This document shows positions 47,044-54,560 of a stretch of 64,000 nt of DNA, in pieces. The DNA is from Oscillospiraceae bacterium. Lineage in GTDB: Bacteria > Bacillota > Clostridia > Oscillospirales > Ruminococcaceae. The position numbers and the translations under genes are program-made. The stretch's first letter is position 1. Each line of letters opens with the position of its first letter. A model generated the notes under the pieces. That model did no database searches. It worked only from the letters and a program-made list of their open reading frames with translations, and had not been told where the DNA came from. The stretch is from positions 1,178,001 through 1,242,000 of the forward strand of contig BQOK01000001.1 of the NCBI GenBank assembly GCA_022835495.1. The letters are read 5' to 3'.

Positions 47044-47540
47044 AAGGATAGGGGCGGGAAGGAAAAAGAATGAAGGGGTGAAGTTGGTGTACACGGTGTG
47101 TTGTGATGAACAACAGAGGAATGATATAGAATCGGGTTGGTTTGTTTTTAGACATAAGAAAACCTCTATGTTTTCTACTCATGTGCTCATGAGTAGTATA
47201 ACACGGAGATTTTCTGTAACAAATCTGTATAAAAAGCTACATTTCAGCCTTGCATTACAAGGCTGAAATGTAGCTTATGAGTTGGAAAGGACGGTTAAAA
47301 GCGATATTTCGTAAAAAGTTAAACTTTCCTCTTCAATTGCTTGCAATAGTTTCTGGAGGTGTCCTCCGAAGTGTCTAAGCAATCACAAAAATCCAGCCCA
47401 CTTCCGTATCTCCCATTGACTCCATAACGGTTTGGGTGATGTCCTGAACATTTCTTGCTTGGCTTCCATATGATCTTCGTCGTACTGGTGAAGTGCTTGC
47501 TCTGAGTGTGTCTTTCAACAAAAATTTGTGCACATCTATT
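47044..47540. other. AT-rich gene-poor junction at the edge of the foreign segment
   Basis: GC content drops abruptly after the AraC-type stop. CTACTCATG...CATGAGTAG near 47177-47197 is a short inverted repeat. An 18-bp perfect hairpin lies at 47235-47275. From 47280 to 47540 only short open frames exist, none recognised. It may be remnants of a lost gene. Confidence 0.6.
47235..47275 (-). terminator. Strong hairpin, terminator on the minus strand
   Basis: AGCTACATTTCAGCCTTG (47235-47252) is perfectly complementary to 47258-47275, with a 5-nt loop. On the minus strand it is followed by TTTTTATA. It could terminate transcription from the HEPN/zinc-ribbon gene. Confidence 0.75.
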
Positions 47541-48635
47541 TTAACAATCTGCAAATACAGGAATACTGCGATCACAAAAATGTTCCTCACAGCACTCGCA
47601 GAAAAAAGATTTGGGGATCGCTTTATGACTGTATGTATATGTAAGCCCACATGTTGGACATTGATAAACTTTTGGATGTTTTCGGCACTGATAACAGAAG
47701 CCGGGCATGATATTCTTGTTGATTTCAATATTCAATCGATCATAAATAACGGTTTGGTTTGAATTGCAAATCGCACAGTCAGCATAAGTGGCCATAAAAC
47801 ATTCTCCACAACTAATACATTTTGCAAATCCGTCATATACATCTAAAAACAAGGCTTCTTTTCCACATTTTAAACATACATAGCTATTGCTATCGTAAGC
47901 ATCCATAGCAAAGTCACATAAGTCATCCATAAAACTGCGATTGTTTCTAAGTTTAAGTATCGTTTCCTGAGATAGATGCCGCATTAAGATATCCATAGGA
48001 GTAGACCAAAGATTAATATCTCCAACATCCGCATATACAGATGGAATATAAGTTTTTCCATCTACCGACCGATTTTCAATTGTGTCAATTTCTCGCAAAA
48101 GCAATGAAATAAACACTATTAACACACAAAAGAATTCTGTGGAAAGCCATTTGATATCAACGTCCGATGACTCAATCCCCAAGTGAAGAAATGCATTTCT
48201 AACAGATTGAAACCTCGCAAAGCTGCCTTCAAGATAGTCGTACTCGATTCCAAAACAAGGACAACTGCCTTTCTCAATAACGGGGACAAAAGTATCCTCC
48301 TTGTTTTTCAAAAATGTTTTTAATTCTTCAAAGCCAAGTGTCTTTGCTTGACCGCGTTTTAGCTCTTTTAAATATGCTGTATGGTTATTATCACGCAGCT
48401 TGCGGATTTTATTTATTAAAATATTTTCAAATCCATAGGTTCTGCTAATATATGTTTTTAATAATAATTCCATAGCAATCTGGATGTTTGTAACTGAAAG
48501 TAATATTTCTAATATCTCTGAATCCTCGAACCAACTAATAGATTTTTCCAATAGATAGATTCCTGATTTTTTCAAGTTTACAATGATTTCTTCCTCAGCT
48601 TTCTCCAAGGCCAAGTTTTTCTCTTCCGAGCTCAT
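47541..48635 (-). CDS. HEPN-like helical domain plus multi-zinc-ribbon protein, uncharacterised
   Basis: ATG at 48635 (or the GTG just before it) follows GAGGAGG and gives 364 residues. The N-terminal 190 residues are all-alpha; a SVRNAFLHLG segment matches the Rx4H motif of HEPN ribonucleases (Arg 146, His 151). A hydrophobic helix FFCVLIVFISLLL follows. The C-terminal 130 residues carry five CxxC knuckles (CLKCGK, CISCGEC, CAICNS, CYQCRK, CPTCG) and a last FCECCEEHFC. Codon and base use are AT-rich, unlike the host. It lies directly beyond the repeat that ends the SLATT-RT cassette. A toxin or defence role is inferred from the motif and neighbours. I do not recognise a named family. Confidence 0.65.
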   Translation of the reverse strand: MSSEEKNLALEKAEEEIIVNLKKSGIYLLEKSISWFEDSEILEILLSVTNIQIAMELLLKTYISRTYGFENILINKIRKLRDNNHTAYLKELKRGQAKTLGFEELKTFLKNKEDTFVPVIEKGSCPCFGIEYDYLEGSFARFQSVRNAFLHLGIESSDVDIKWLSTEFFCVLIVFISLLLREIDTIENRSVDGKTYIPSVYADVGDINLWSTPMDILMRHLSQETILKLRNNRSFMDDLCDFAMDAYDSNSYVCLKCGKEALFLDVYDGFAKCISCGECFMATYADCAICNSNQTVIYDRLNIEINKNIMPGFCYQCRKHPKVYQCPTCGLTYTYSHKAIPKSFFCECCEEHFCDRSIPVFADC

Positions 48636-48760
48636 CACAATCCTCCTCTATAAGAAATTCCGACTCTTGTTAAATACAATACTCTTTTTCCAGATACTAA
48701 TTCCAGTGATACTTCTTTTTGAATTTATTATAATATTATAGAATAATAAAACTCAAAAGA

Positions 48761-48793
48761 AAAGACAGGCTGATTTAACTTCAGCCTGTCTTT
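48761..48793 (-). terminator. Terminator downstream of the SLATT-RT operon
   Basis: AAAGACAGGCTGA pairs with TCAGCCTGTCTTT (perfect, 13 bp, 7-nt loop); TTTCTTTT follows on the minus strand. Confidence 0.88.
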
Positions 48794-48796
48794 GTA

Positions 48797-48830
48797 GTTA
48801 TGACCACTCGAGGGTCATTCATATTGGTAC
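48797..48830 (-). repeat. 34-nt imperfect copy of the tRNA-Leu 3' flank (copy B)
   Basis: It matches 51101-51134 at 28 of 34 positions without gaps. Copy A includes the tRNA terminal GCACCA; copy B has GTACCA there. Both copies are followed on the minus strand by a terminator hairpin. Confidence 0.85.
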
Positions 48831-48919
48831 GAGCGTTCATAAAGACAATTTTGCAAACCCTCATAAAATAAGGACATGCAGCGCCAAGCAGACAAATATT
48901 GTAAAATAGTACCTTACCA

Positions 48920-50275
48920 TTACGAGAAGAATTGAACATCTCGTTCTAGTTCTTTTAGGTTTGCATTTAGCACATTAAAAAAAACCTGTTCAACATTCTT
49001 CTTTTTTACAGGTACCAAATAGTGAAAAACATCTCTAATAATATTTTCCATTTCTTCCTTTGTCATGCGGTCAATATTACAAAAGTACGATGAATGGCTT
49101 AAATTATATTTAATTTCATGATATGTTTTGAAAAAAGACTTTTTTTCAATAATGGATTTTTCTATTTTATACCTGTCATAAAACTGTTCTATTAACCAAT
49201 CCAGATGATTCAGTAAAGATATATCCGTGATTTGAGAATAATAAAACATCCAGCCATATTTATTAGAGTTATAAATACAACCAGCAATTTTAAGATTGAG
49301 TTTCCATGCAAACATATCTACATTATGTATTTGCCCCTTTTGTTGACTGTTCTCTTGCTTTTTGAAATCGGCAAACATACGCTCAATTGAATGTTCAAAT
49401 CTATCAAGTGTAGCTGGCTTTATTGACACTCTTTCACTACAAAAATAGTAACCCAGATAAGAAAACCCCTCTTTACAACTGACCACATAGGACTTGTCTG
49501 TTTCAGAAAAATTGTGTATGGTTAGCTTCAATCCCTCAATTTTTGCAGTAGCTTCTTTTTTAACCCAATCAATATACTGATTATTAGTTAGAATAAGAAT
49601 GTCGTCAACATAGCGGCAATAATAGGTATTGGGATTTTCATGAAAATATGTGTCAACATCTTTTAGATAAATATTCGCTAGCAAATTAGATATTGAAAGA
49701 CCTTCAGGGACGCCAACAGAGGGCACTTTAAGTTCTACTAACTTTGAATTATATTCTTTTGCAACAGTCGGGGTGGTTATTGCTTTCTCTACTAGTTTTA
49801 ATGCACATGGTGAAATTCGGGCCGAAAGCTGCGAAATAAGCAATTCATGATTTATGCTAGGATAAAATCTAACCATATCTATTTTGATACAGTGTGAATA
49901 GTATGGCATTTTTTTTACTATTTCACTTATCTTTGTGTGTACTAACCTGTTGTCTACTTCTTTGATATATCGTTCTTGCAAATAACCATGTAAAGCACAC
50001 AACACGAGCTTGTCTCTAATCGTTGGACGACTTACACAACGAGGTGACTTATTTCGCCCTTTTGAAATAAGCAATTCGCAATATTTTGTAAAGGAGTATG
50101 AACCATTTAGCACTTTTTTGTTTATAAGTTCAATATTGCGTTCCAAATCATTTACAAAAGAAACTATGCCAACTCTATCTAAGCCAGGGGAGCATCTGTA
50201 TCTTATCTTTTTCCAAAACAGTTCAGTTAATGTTTCTGTTGAAAACCAATAATCCCATCTCTTGTCTTCTGCCAT
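48920..50275 (-). CDS. Reverse transcriptase of the Abi/UG (defence-associated) type, linked to SLATT
   Basis: The 451-residue product has a complete RT core at about 25-300. Motif A is CIKIDMVRFYPSINH (Asp 133), the GxxxG-like block is VPSVGVPEGLSISNLLANIYL, and the catalytic motif is YVDD at 222-225. PRCVSRPTIRDKLV is the pre-A basic motif. No maturase or endonuclease domain is attached. The C-terminal 150 residues are helical and unassigned. There are no clear retron NAxxH/VTG motifs. The SLATT gene lies 13 bp upstream on the same strand. RT genes beside SLATT genes have been predicted as defence modules, with the RT as the sensor/actuator and SLATT as a membrane effector. The host gene codon use (AT-rich) differs from the chromosome. 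Confidence 0.9.
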   Translation of the reverse strand: MAEDKRWDYWFSTETLTELFWKKIRYRCSPGLDRVGIVSFVNDLERNIELINKKVLNGSYSFTKYCELLISKGRNKSPRCVSRPTIRDKLVLCALHGYLQERYIKEVDNRLVHTKISEIVKKMPYYSHCIKIDMVRFYPSINHELLISQLSARISPCALKLVEKAITTPTVAKEYNSKLVELKVPSVGVPEGLSISNLLANIYLKDVDTYFHENPNTYYCRYVDDILILTNNQYIDWVKKEATAKIEGLKLTIHNFSETDKSYVVSCKEGFSYLGYYFCSERVSIKPATLDRFEHSIERMFADFKKQENSQQKGQIHNVDMFAWKLNLKIAGCIYNSNKYGWMFYYSQITDISLLNHLDWLIEQFYDRYKIEKSIIEKKSFFKTYHEIKYNLSHSSYFCNIDRMTKEEMENIIRDVFHYLVPVKKKNVEQVFFNVLNANLKELERDVQFFS

Positions 50276-50288
50276 AGCTATCTCCTGT

Positions 50289-50855
50289 TTAAATCTTAAT
50301 TAGCCATTCTAATACAGTAACAATATATCTTAGCATAAAAGGAAGCATGATTAAGACGAGTTTTAAAAGTATACTCCCGTAATATATAGAATTTAAGACG
50401 ACTTTCTGCTGAATAGATAATTTGGACTTTTCTTCTGGAATTTCCTTACAAGCCTTAAAATAATCATATTCCATGTGGTTTTCTGAACTGTCAATTAGTT
50501 GATTATATTCTTCGCAAATTGCACGCAACTCATCTTGTGACATACCATCGTAAATTTTGTTATATAGTTTAAATATTGCTACGTAGTTGTTTTTTAAGCT
50601 TTTTGCCCGTTCACCATAATTTTGAGCAGCTAAAAAAACAATTGTCACAGTAACAACGACAGAATACACAGTAATAACAAGAGATAACCTTTGAGTTCCT
50701 GTGCTAATACTATATATTGAAAGCACCGTTAAAAATAGGGAATAGTAGATATTTATGCCCTGTATAAATACATTTGTCTTTTTTAACCTTTCAGCAGCAT
50801 TTATACGTGATTTATACGTAATATACATTTTTCTTGCTTGCTTTTCAGTATCCAT
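50289..50855 (-). CDS. SLATT-domain membrane protein (2TM predicted effector)
   Basis: ATG at 50855 is chosen: TTGGAGG stands 8-12 nt upstream, and the longer frame would begin inside a structured leader RNA. The 188-residue product begins MDTEKQARKMYITYKSRINAA and has two close TM segments (about 37-56 and 62-80), a cytoplasmic helical region and a third hydrophobic stretch at the C-terminus. The KxxY-R-xxAA-RL start and two-helix hairpin match SLATT domains, predicted pore-forming effectors of nucleotide- or RT-linked conflict systems. It is the first gene of the operon, 13 bp before the RT. Confidence 0.8.
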   Translation of the reverse strand: MDTEKQARKMYITYKSRINAAERLKKTNVFIQGINIYYSLFLTVLSIYSISTGTQRLSLVITVYSVVVTVTIVFLAAQNYGERAKSLKNNYVAIFKLYNKIYDGMSQDELRAICEEYNQLIDSSENHMEYDYFKACKEIPEEKSKLSIQQKVVLNSIYYGSILLKLVLIMLPFMLRYIVTVLEWLIKI

Positions 50856-50883
50856 ATATTGGAGGCCTCCAAGATAATAATAA

Positions 50884-51010
50884 ATAGTAGAGCCACCGAT
50901 AAAATAATAAATTCCCTTTATCAAAGAGACACGGAAATTGTTGATTAGTAATAAAACATCTCCCCCGTAAAGGGGAAACCATGCCCCGAGGAGCATAGTG
51001 GCTCTACTAT
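50884..51010 (-). ncRNA. Structured leader RNA of the SLATT-RT operon (candidate functional RNA)
   Basis: The predicted transcript starts at about 51010, seven nt after a -10 box. Its first 13 nt, ATAGTAGAGCCAC, pair perfectly with GTGGCTCTACTAT ending at 50884. Inside are at least three hairpins: ATGC-CC/GG-GCAT (50981-50996), TCCCC/GGGGA (50961-50975), and AATTTCC/GGGAATT (50910-50939, one wobble). The 127-nt RNA ends 28 nt before the SLATT start codon. The layout, a closed RNA right upstream of an RT gene, resembles the templates or cofactors of retron and DRT systems. Function not shown. Confidence 0.75.
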
Positions 51011-51016
51011 ACCCAA

Positions 51017-51025
51017 ATTATACCA
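51017..51025 (-). promoter_or_regulatory. Extended -10 promoter of the SLATT-RT operon
   Basis: On the minus strand TGGTATAAT is an extended -10 (TGn-TATAAT); no good -35 is seen, which is usual for extended -10 promoters. The predicted start coincides with the first base of the long stem. Confidence 0.7.
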
Positions 51026-51059
51026 CAAAACAAAAAAGTATGATAGCCTAATATAAAAA

Positions 51060-51102
51060 ACGACAAAAGGCAAACCAGTTAAACTGATTTGCCTTTTGTC
51101 GT
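51060..51102 (-). terminator. Terminator of tRNA-Leu
   Basis: CGACAAAAGGCAAA pairs with TTTGCCTTTTGTCG; the loop region has AGTTTAACT. A minus-strand T-run follows (complement of 51055-51060). Confidence 0.9.
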
Positions 51103-51134
51103 TATGACCACGCAAGGGCCATTCGTAGTGGTGC
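51101..51134 (-). repeat. 34-nt repeat at the tRNA-Leu 3' end (copy A)
   Basis: It begins at the last six bases of the tRNA (GCACCA) and runs into its terminator. See copy B at 48797-48830. Confidence 0.85.
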
Positions 51135-51211
51135 GGGTAACAGGATTTGAACCTGCACGGTTGCCCACTGGACCCTAAAACCAGCGCGTCTGCCAATTCC
51201 GCCATACCCGC
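51129..51211 (-). tRNA. tRNA-Leu (anticodon UAG)
   Basis: The acceptor arm GCGGGTA/TACCCGC, D-arm GGCGGAATTGGCAGACGC, anticodon loop TTTAGGG with UAG, a short variable arm, TPsiC arm GTGCAGGTTCAAATCCTGT and an encoded CCA end are all present. The length is 83 nt. One anticodon-stem pair (T-T next to the loop) is non-standard. It anchors one side of the AT-rich cassette. Confidence 0.95.
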
Positions 51212-51218
51212 GTGTTTG

Positions 51219-51246
51219 GGCCCCGGCTTTTGCCGGGGCCTTTTTT
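51219..51246 (+). terminator. Plus-strand terminator next to the tRNA 5' end
   Basis: GGCCCCGGC (51219-51227) pairs with GCCGGGGCC (51232-51240) and is followed by six Ts on the plus strand. No plus-strand gene ends here now; the nearest is the AraC-type gene 4.2 kb upstream, across the AT-rich segment. Confidence 0.7.
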
Positions 51247-51405
51247 GCGCCGCAAAAAAGGCTTTGCGGCTGTTTTAGTGTATCAGCCGGGCCGGATTTT
51301 GTCAATCCGGCGGCGGGCCAGATAATTTGCCGGCGCCTGCGCATACTAATCACCAAACGTTCAAGGGCCGGGCGCGTGTGCCGGGCCAGAGGAGGTCTTT
51401 TTTAT

Positions 51406-52626
51406 ATGCGCAAATTCTTGAGGCGCTGCCTGGGCCTGGCGCTCTGCGCGGCGGCGCTTTTTTGCGGGTGCCTGGGCTATTTGTACAGCCGCCTGCCCAG
51501 CACCTTTATGGTGCCTGCCGGGCAGGCGCTCACCCTGGCCCAGATGCCCTGGCTGGTGCCGCTGCAGCAGAGCGGCGCCGCCGCGGCCGAGGCCGTGCCC
51601 GCGGGCAGCAGCTACAACACCACCCTGTCGCTGTTCGGCAAGGTACCGGTTAAGACCGTGCGCGCCGTGGTGGTGGACCGCCGCGCCGTGACCGTGTGCG
51701 GCACCCCGTTCGGCATTAAAATGTTTTCGGACGGGGCCATGGTGGTGGGCTTTACCGACCTGCGCACTGCCAATGGGTACGCAAACCCCGCCAAGGCCGC
51801 AGGCCTTAAAATGGGGGATCTGCTGATCAGCGTGGACGGGCAGAAAACCACCGGCAACGACGACGTTTCCGCCGCCATCCAGTCTTCGGGCGGGCGGCCG
51901 GTGGAGGTGGTCTACAGCCGCGACGGCCAGCGCCGCACCACCACCTTGCAGCCCGTGCAGGACGCCGACAGCGCCGCCTGGCACGCGGGCATGTGGGTGC
52001 GCGATTCCTCGGCGGGCATTGGCACGCTGACCTTTGTGGATAATTCCATCGGGGTGTACGGGGGGCTTGGCCACTCGATCAGCGACGCCGACACCGGGCA
52101 GAGCATCACCCTGCTTTCGGGCGAGATCGCCCCGGTGACCATTACCGGCTACGTGGCGGGCACGGCGGGCACCCCGGGCGAGCTGAAGGGCCGCTTTACC
52201 GGCGAGCTTGCCATGGGCGATATTGTGATCAACGGCGGCACCGGCGTGTACGGCCACATCCGCACCGTGCTCAAGGGCCAGGACATGACCGTGGCCCAGG
52301 CCCAGGAGGTGCGCCAGGGCCCTGCCCAAATTCTGACCACCATCGGCGGCGGCGAGCCCGCCTGGTACGATGTGGAGATCGAGCGCCTTTCGCTCACCGA
52401 GGAGGACCCCAACCGCAACATGGTGCTGCATGTGACCGACCAGGGCCTTTTAGAAAAAACCGGCGGCATCGTGCAGGGCATGAGCGGCAGCCCGGTGGTG
52501 CAGGACGGCCGCCTGGTGGGCGCCGTGACCCACGTTTTGGTGAACGACCCCACCCGCGGATTTGGGATTTTTGCGGAAAACATGCTCGCCTCGGCGGACG
52601 CGGCGGCCGCACAAAAAGCTGCGTAA
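51406..52626 (+). CDS. spoIVB: SpoIVB peptidase (S55)
   Basis: ATG at 51406 follows GAGGAGG; the 406-residue product starts MRKFLRRCLG with a TM at 8-30. A PDZ domain at about 100-180 contains GLKMGDLLISVDGQKTTGN. The S55 domain has GGLGHSISDADTG (catalytic His) and the serine block GMSGSPVVQDGRL-VGAVTHVL. In sporulation SpoIVB is secreted to the intermembrane space and triggers sigma-K processing. It lies directly upstream of spo0A, the conserved Firmicutes order. Confidence 0.95.
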   Translation: MRKFLRRCLGLALCAAALFCGCLGYLYSRLPSTFMVPAGQALTLAQMPWLVPLQQSGAAAAEAVPAGSSYNTTLSLFGKVPVKTVRAVVVDRRAVTVCGTPFGIKMFSDGAMVVGFTDLRTANGYANPAKAAGLKMGDLLISVDGQKTTGNDDVSAAIQSSGGRPVEVVYSRDGQRRTTTLQPVQDADSAAWHAGMWVRDSSAGIGTLTFVDNSIGVYGGLGHSISDADTGQSITLLSGEIAPVTITGYVAGTAGTPGELKGRFTGELAMGDIVINGGTGVYGHIRTVLKGQDMTVAQAQEVRQGPAQILTTIGGGEPAWYDVEIERLSLTEEDPNRNMVLHVTDQGLLEKTGGIVQGMSGSPVVQDGRLVGAVTHVLVNDPTRGFGIFAENMLASADAAAAQKAA

Positions 52627-52746
52627 AACCGCAGTACAAGCGGCTTTGGCGGGGTTTTGGGCAGGGCGCGAACACAAGTTCTAGTGTTGTTTCTCCAAAG
52701 AAAAACTAATTTATCCCATATGTTGGAAAATTTTTTGAAAACCCCC

Positions 52747-52775
52747 TTGCAATGTGTTCCAATATATGGTAAAAT
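52747..52775 (+). promoter_or_regulatory. Sigma-A promoter of spo0A
   Basis: TTGCAA at 52747-52752 and TAAAAT at 52770-52775 have a 17-bp spacer; the start codon is at 52819. Confidence 0.8.
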
Positions 52776-52818
52776 TGCCATCGTTAAGGGGAATAACGAT
52801 TTTTTGGAGGACGATAAA

Positions 52819-53559
52819 ATGAAAAAGTTTCTGATGCTGGAGAACGGCGCCGTGGGTGAAGCCTGCAAGCAGGCCCTGGAAAAGCTGGGCGTTGAGGTGT
52901 GCTTTTGCGAAAAGGACGGCGGCGCCGTGATGCAGAGCCTGCGCAAGGAGCGGCCGGACGGCGTGCTGCTGGACGTATTTATGCCCCAGATGGACGCGAT
53001 TGCCGTGAAGAAGCAGTTCAACACCGAGGGCGGCCGCGCACAGTTTTTTGCCACAGCCGCGTTCCAGAATGAAGAGCTGGAAGAAGAGCTGCTGCAAAAC
53101 GGTTTTACGTACTATTTTATCAAGCCTTTCGACCCCCGCTCTTTTGCCGAGCGCGTGGCCCACATGATGGGCGCGGCGGCCGAGTATCACGCCGCCCCCT
53201 GCAACGACGAGCTTACCGTGACCGAGATCCTGCACCAGATCGGCGTGCCCGCCCACATTAAGGGATACCAGTTCCTGCGGGACGCGATCCTGCTTACCGC
53301 CGCCGACCCGGAGTACATCAACGCGGTGACCAAGCGCCTGTACCCCGAGATCGCAAAGAACAACAACACCACCCCCAGCCGGGTGGAGCGGGCCATCCGC
53401 CACGCCATTGAGGTGGCCTGGGACCGGGGCGATGTGGACACGCTGAACAGCTACTTTGGCTACACCATCCACAACCTGCGGGGCAAGCCCACCAACAGCG
53501 AATTCATTGCCATGATCGCCGACCGCATGCGGCTGGACAAAAAGCTGCGCCATGCGTAA
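52819..53559 (+). CDS. spo0A: Sporulation master regulator Spo0A with divergent receiver
   Basis: ATG at 52819 follows GGAGG and gives 246 residues. The receiver (about 1-120) has the phospho-site VLLDVFMPQMD and the conserved Lys in YYFIKPFD. The acidic pair of the metal pocket, usually DD in VxDDN, is replaced by Glu-Asn in MLENG. The C-terminal Spo0A DNA-binding domain is intact: IGVPAHIKGYQFLRDAI, PSRVERAIRHAIEVAWDRG, KPTNSEFIAMIADRMR. Position after spoIVB supports orthology. The changed pocket suggests altered phosphorylation control. Confidence 0.93.
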   Translation: MKKFLMLENGAVGEACKQALEKLGVEVCFCEKDGGAVMQSLRKERPDGVLLDVFMPQMDAIAVKKQFNTEGGRAQFFATAAFQNEELEEELLQNGFTYYFIKPFDPRSFAERVAHMMGAAAEYHAAPCNDELTVTEILHQIGVPAHIKGYQFLRDAILLTAADPEYINAVTKRLYPEIAKNNNTTPSRVERAIRHAIEVAWDRGDVDTLNSYFGYTIHNLRGKPTNSEFIAMIADRMRLDKKLRHA

Positions 53560-53570
53560 ACCGAAAAGAC

Positions 53571-53607
53571 AGCCCCCCAAATTTTTTTGGGCGGGCTTCT
53601 TTTTTTG
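53571..53607 (+). terminator. Terminator of spo0A
   Basis: AGCCCCCCAAA pairs with TTTGGGCGGGCT (one bulge) and is followed by TCTTTTTTT. Confidence 0.85.
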
Positions 53608-53728
53608 TCGATTCTGGAAGAATCGCTGAAAAGCATGGGGGAAAGTGTGGCGGATTTTACAATGGAAAAAATCCCTTGCTGTGGTATACTAATAGGGCAA
53701 TCGAAAATGCCGCGAGGGGGAAAGACCG

Positions 53729-54442
53729 TTGCTCACAAACGAGGACCTGCAGGCCATTGGTTCCATTCTGCGCACCGAGATCGGCGCCAGCGAAACGCGG
53801 ATGACCGCCAAGATTGAGGAGAGCGAGGCGCGCACCAAGACCGAGCTGAAAACTTATATCGGCGAACAGATCGGCGAGAGCGAAGCGCGCATGACCGCCA
53901 AGATCGAGGAGAGCGAGGCGCGCACGACCGCTAAGATCGAGGAGAGCGAAGCGCGCATGACTGCCAAGATCGGCGAGAGCGAGGCGCGCACCAAGACCGA
54001 GCTGAAAACTTATATCGGTGAACAGATCGGCGAGAGCGAGGCGCGCACCAAGACCGAGCTGAAAACTTATATCGGTGAACAGATCGGCGAGAGCGAGGCG
54101 CGCATGACCGCCAAGATCGGCGAGAGCGAGGCGCGCATGACGGCCAAGATCGAGGAGAGCGAAGCGCGCACGAAGACCGAGCTGAAAACCTATATCAACG
54201 AGCGGATTGACGAGAGCGAAGCGCGTATGACCGCCAAGATTGAGGAGAGCGAGGAGCGCACCAAGACCCACATGAACACGGTGATCGAAAGCCAGCTTAT
54301 GCCGGCCATCCGCCAGATAGCGGACGGCGTGCTGCAGGTGAACGACCGGCTGGACCGGATGGAAAAGCGCCTGGATTCGCTGGAAGAAACGGTCACCGCC
54401 CACGAGCTGTACATCGTGCGCAAAGCGGCGGCACAAGGCTGA
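53729..54442 (+). CDS. Coiled-coil protein built from 11- and 19-residue repeats
   Basis: The TTG at 53729 follows GAGGGGGAAAG. The 237-residue product has a short N-terminal segment (LTNEDLQAIGSIL). Residues of about 20-180 repeat ESEARMTAKIE (11 residues) interleaved with ESEARTKTELK plus TYIGEQIG (19 residues). The DNA repeats are near-identical, with units of 33 and 57 bp. The C-terminal 60 residues form a conventional heptad coiled coil (QVNDRLDRMEKRLDSLEE). No signal peptide or TM is seen. It is a rod-like protein of unknown function, possibly length-variable. The 11-residue period fits hendecad coiled coils. Confidence 0.8.
   Translation: MLTNEDLQAIGSILRTEIGASETRMTAKIEESEARTKTELKTYIGEQIGESEARMTAKIEESEARTTAKIEESEARMTAKIGESEARTKTELKTYIGEQIGESEARTKTELKTYIGEQIGESEARMTAKIGESEARMTAKIEESEARTKTELKTYINERIDESEARMTAKIEESEERTKTHMNTVIESQLMPAIRQIADGVLQVNDRLDRMEKRLDSLEETVTAHELYIVRKAAAQG
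53780..54275 (+). repeat. In-frame tandem repeat array (33-bp and 57-bp units)
   Basis: The unit GAGAGCGAGGCGCGC recurs about 14 times in the gene. Adjacent units are nearly identical, so recombination or slippage could change copy number without breaking the frame. Confidence 0.8.
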
Positions 54443-54456
54443 GAGAAACGATAAAC

Positions 54457-54494
54457 AAAGGGCCGGTTTTTCCTTGGAGAAACCGGCCTTTTAT
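54457..54494 (+). terminator. Terminator of the coiled-coil gene
   Basis: GGGCCGGTTT pairs with AAACCGGCC and is followed by TTTT. Confidence 0.85.
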
Positions 54495-54560
54495 GTTGTG
54501 CTTTTTGCATGTAATTAGTAAGGAATTGCGGCCTGCCGGAACTGCCCGGCGGGCCGCTGT

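Larger units (their letters stand above)
48636..48919. other. AT-rich spacer between the HEPN/zinc gene and the reverse transcriptase gene
   Basis: It holds a terminator (48761-48793) and a 34-nt repeat (48797-48830) similar to the 3' flank of tRNA-Leu. No gene is seen. Confidence 0.7.

Noticed and set aside
47375-47728. 117-codon minus-strand frame overlapping the HEPN/zinc-ribbon gene
   Set aside because: Most of it lies over the zinc-ribbon coding region in another frame; no domain is recognisable. It may contain remnants of a lost gene but cannot be supported.
48920-51010. Classical retron
   Set aside because: The RT lacks clear NAxxH and VTG motifs and the leader has no obvious long msd hairpin, so only a retron-like layout is claimed, not a retron.
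53780-54275. CRISPR array
   Set aside because: The repeats are in frame, contiguous, without unique spacers, and code for a coiled coil.
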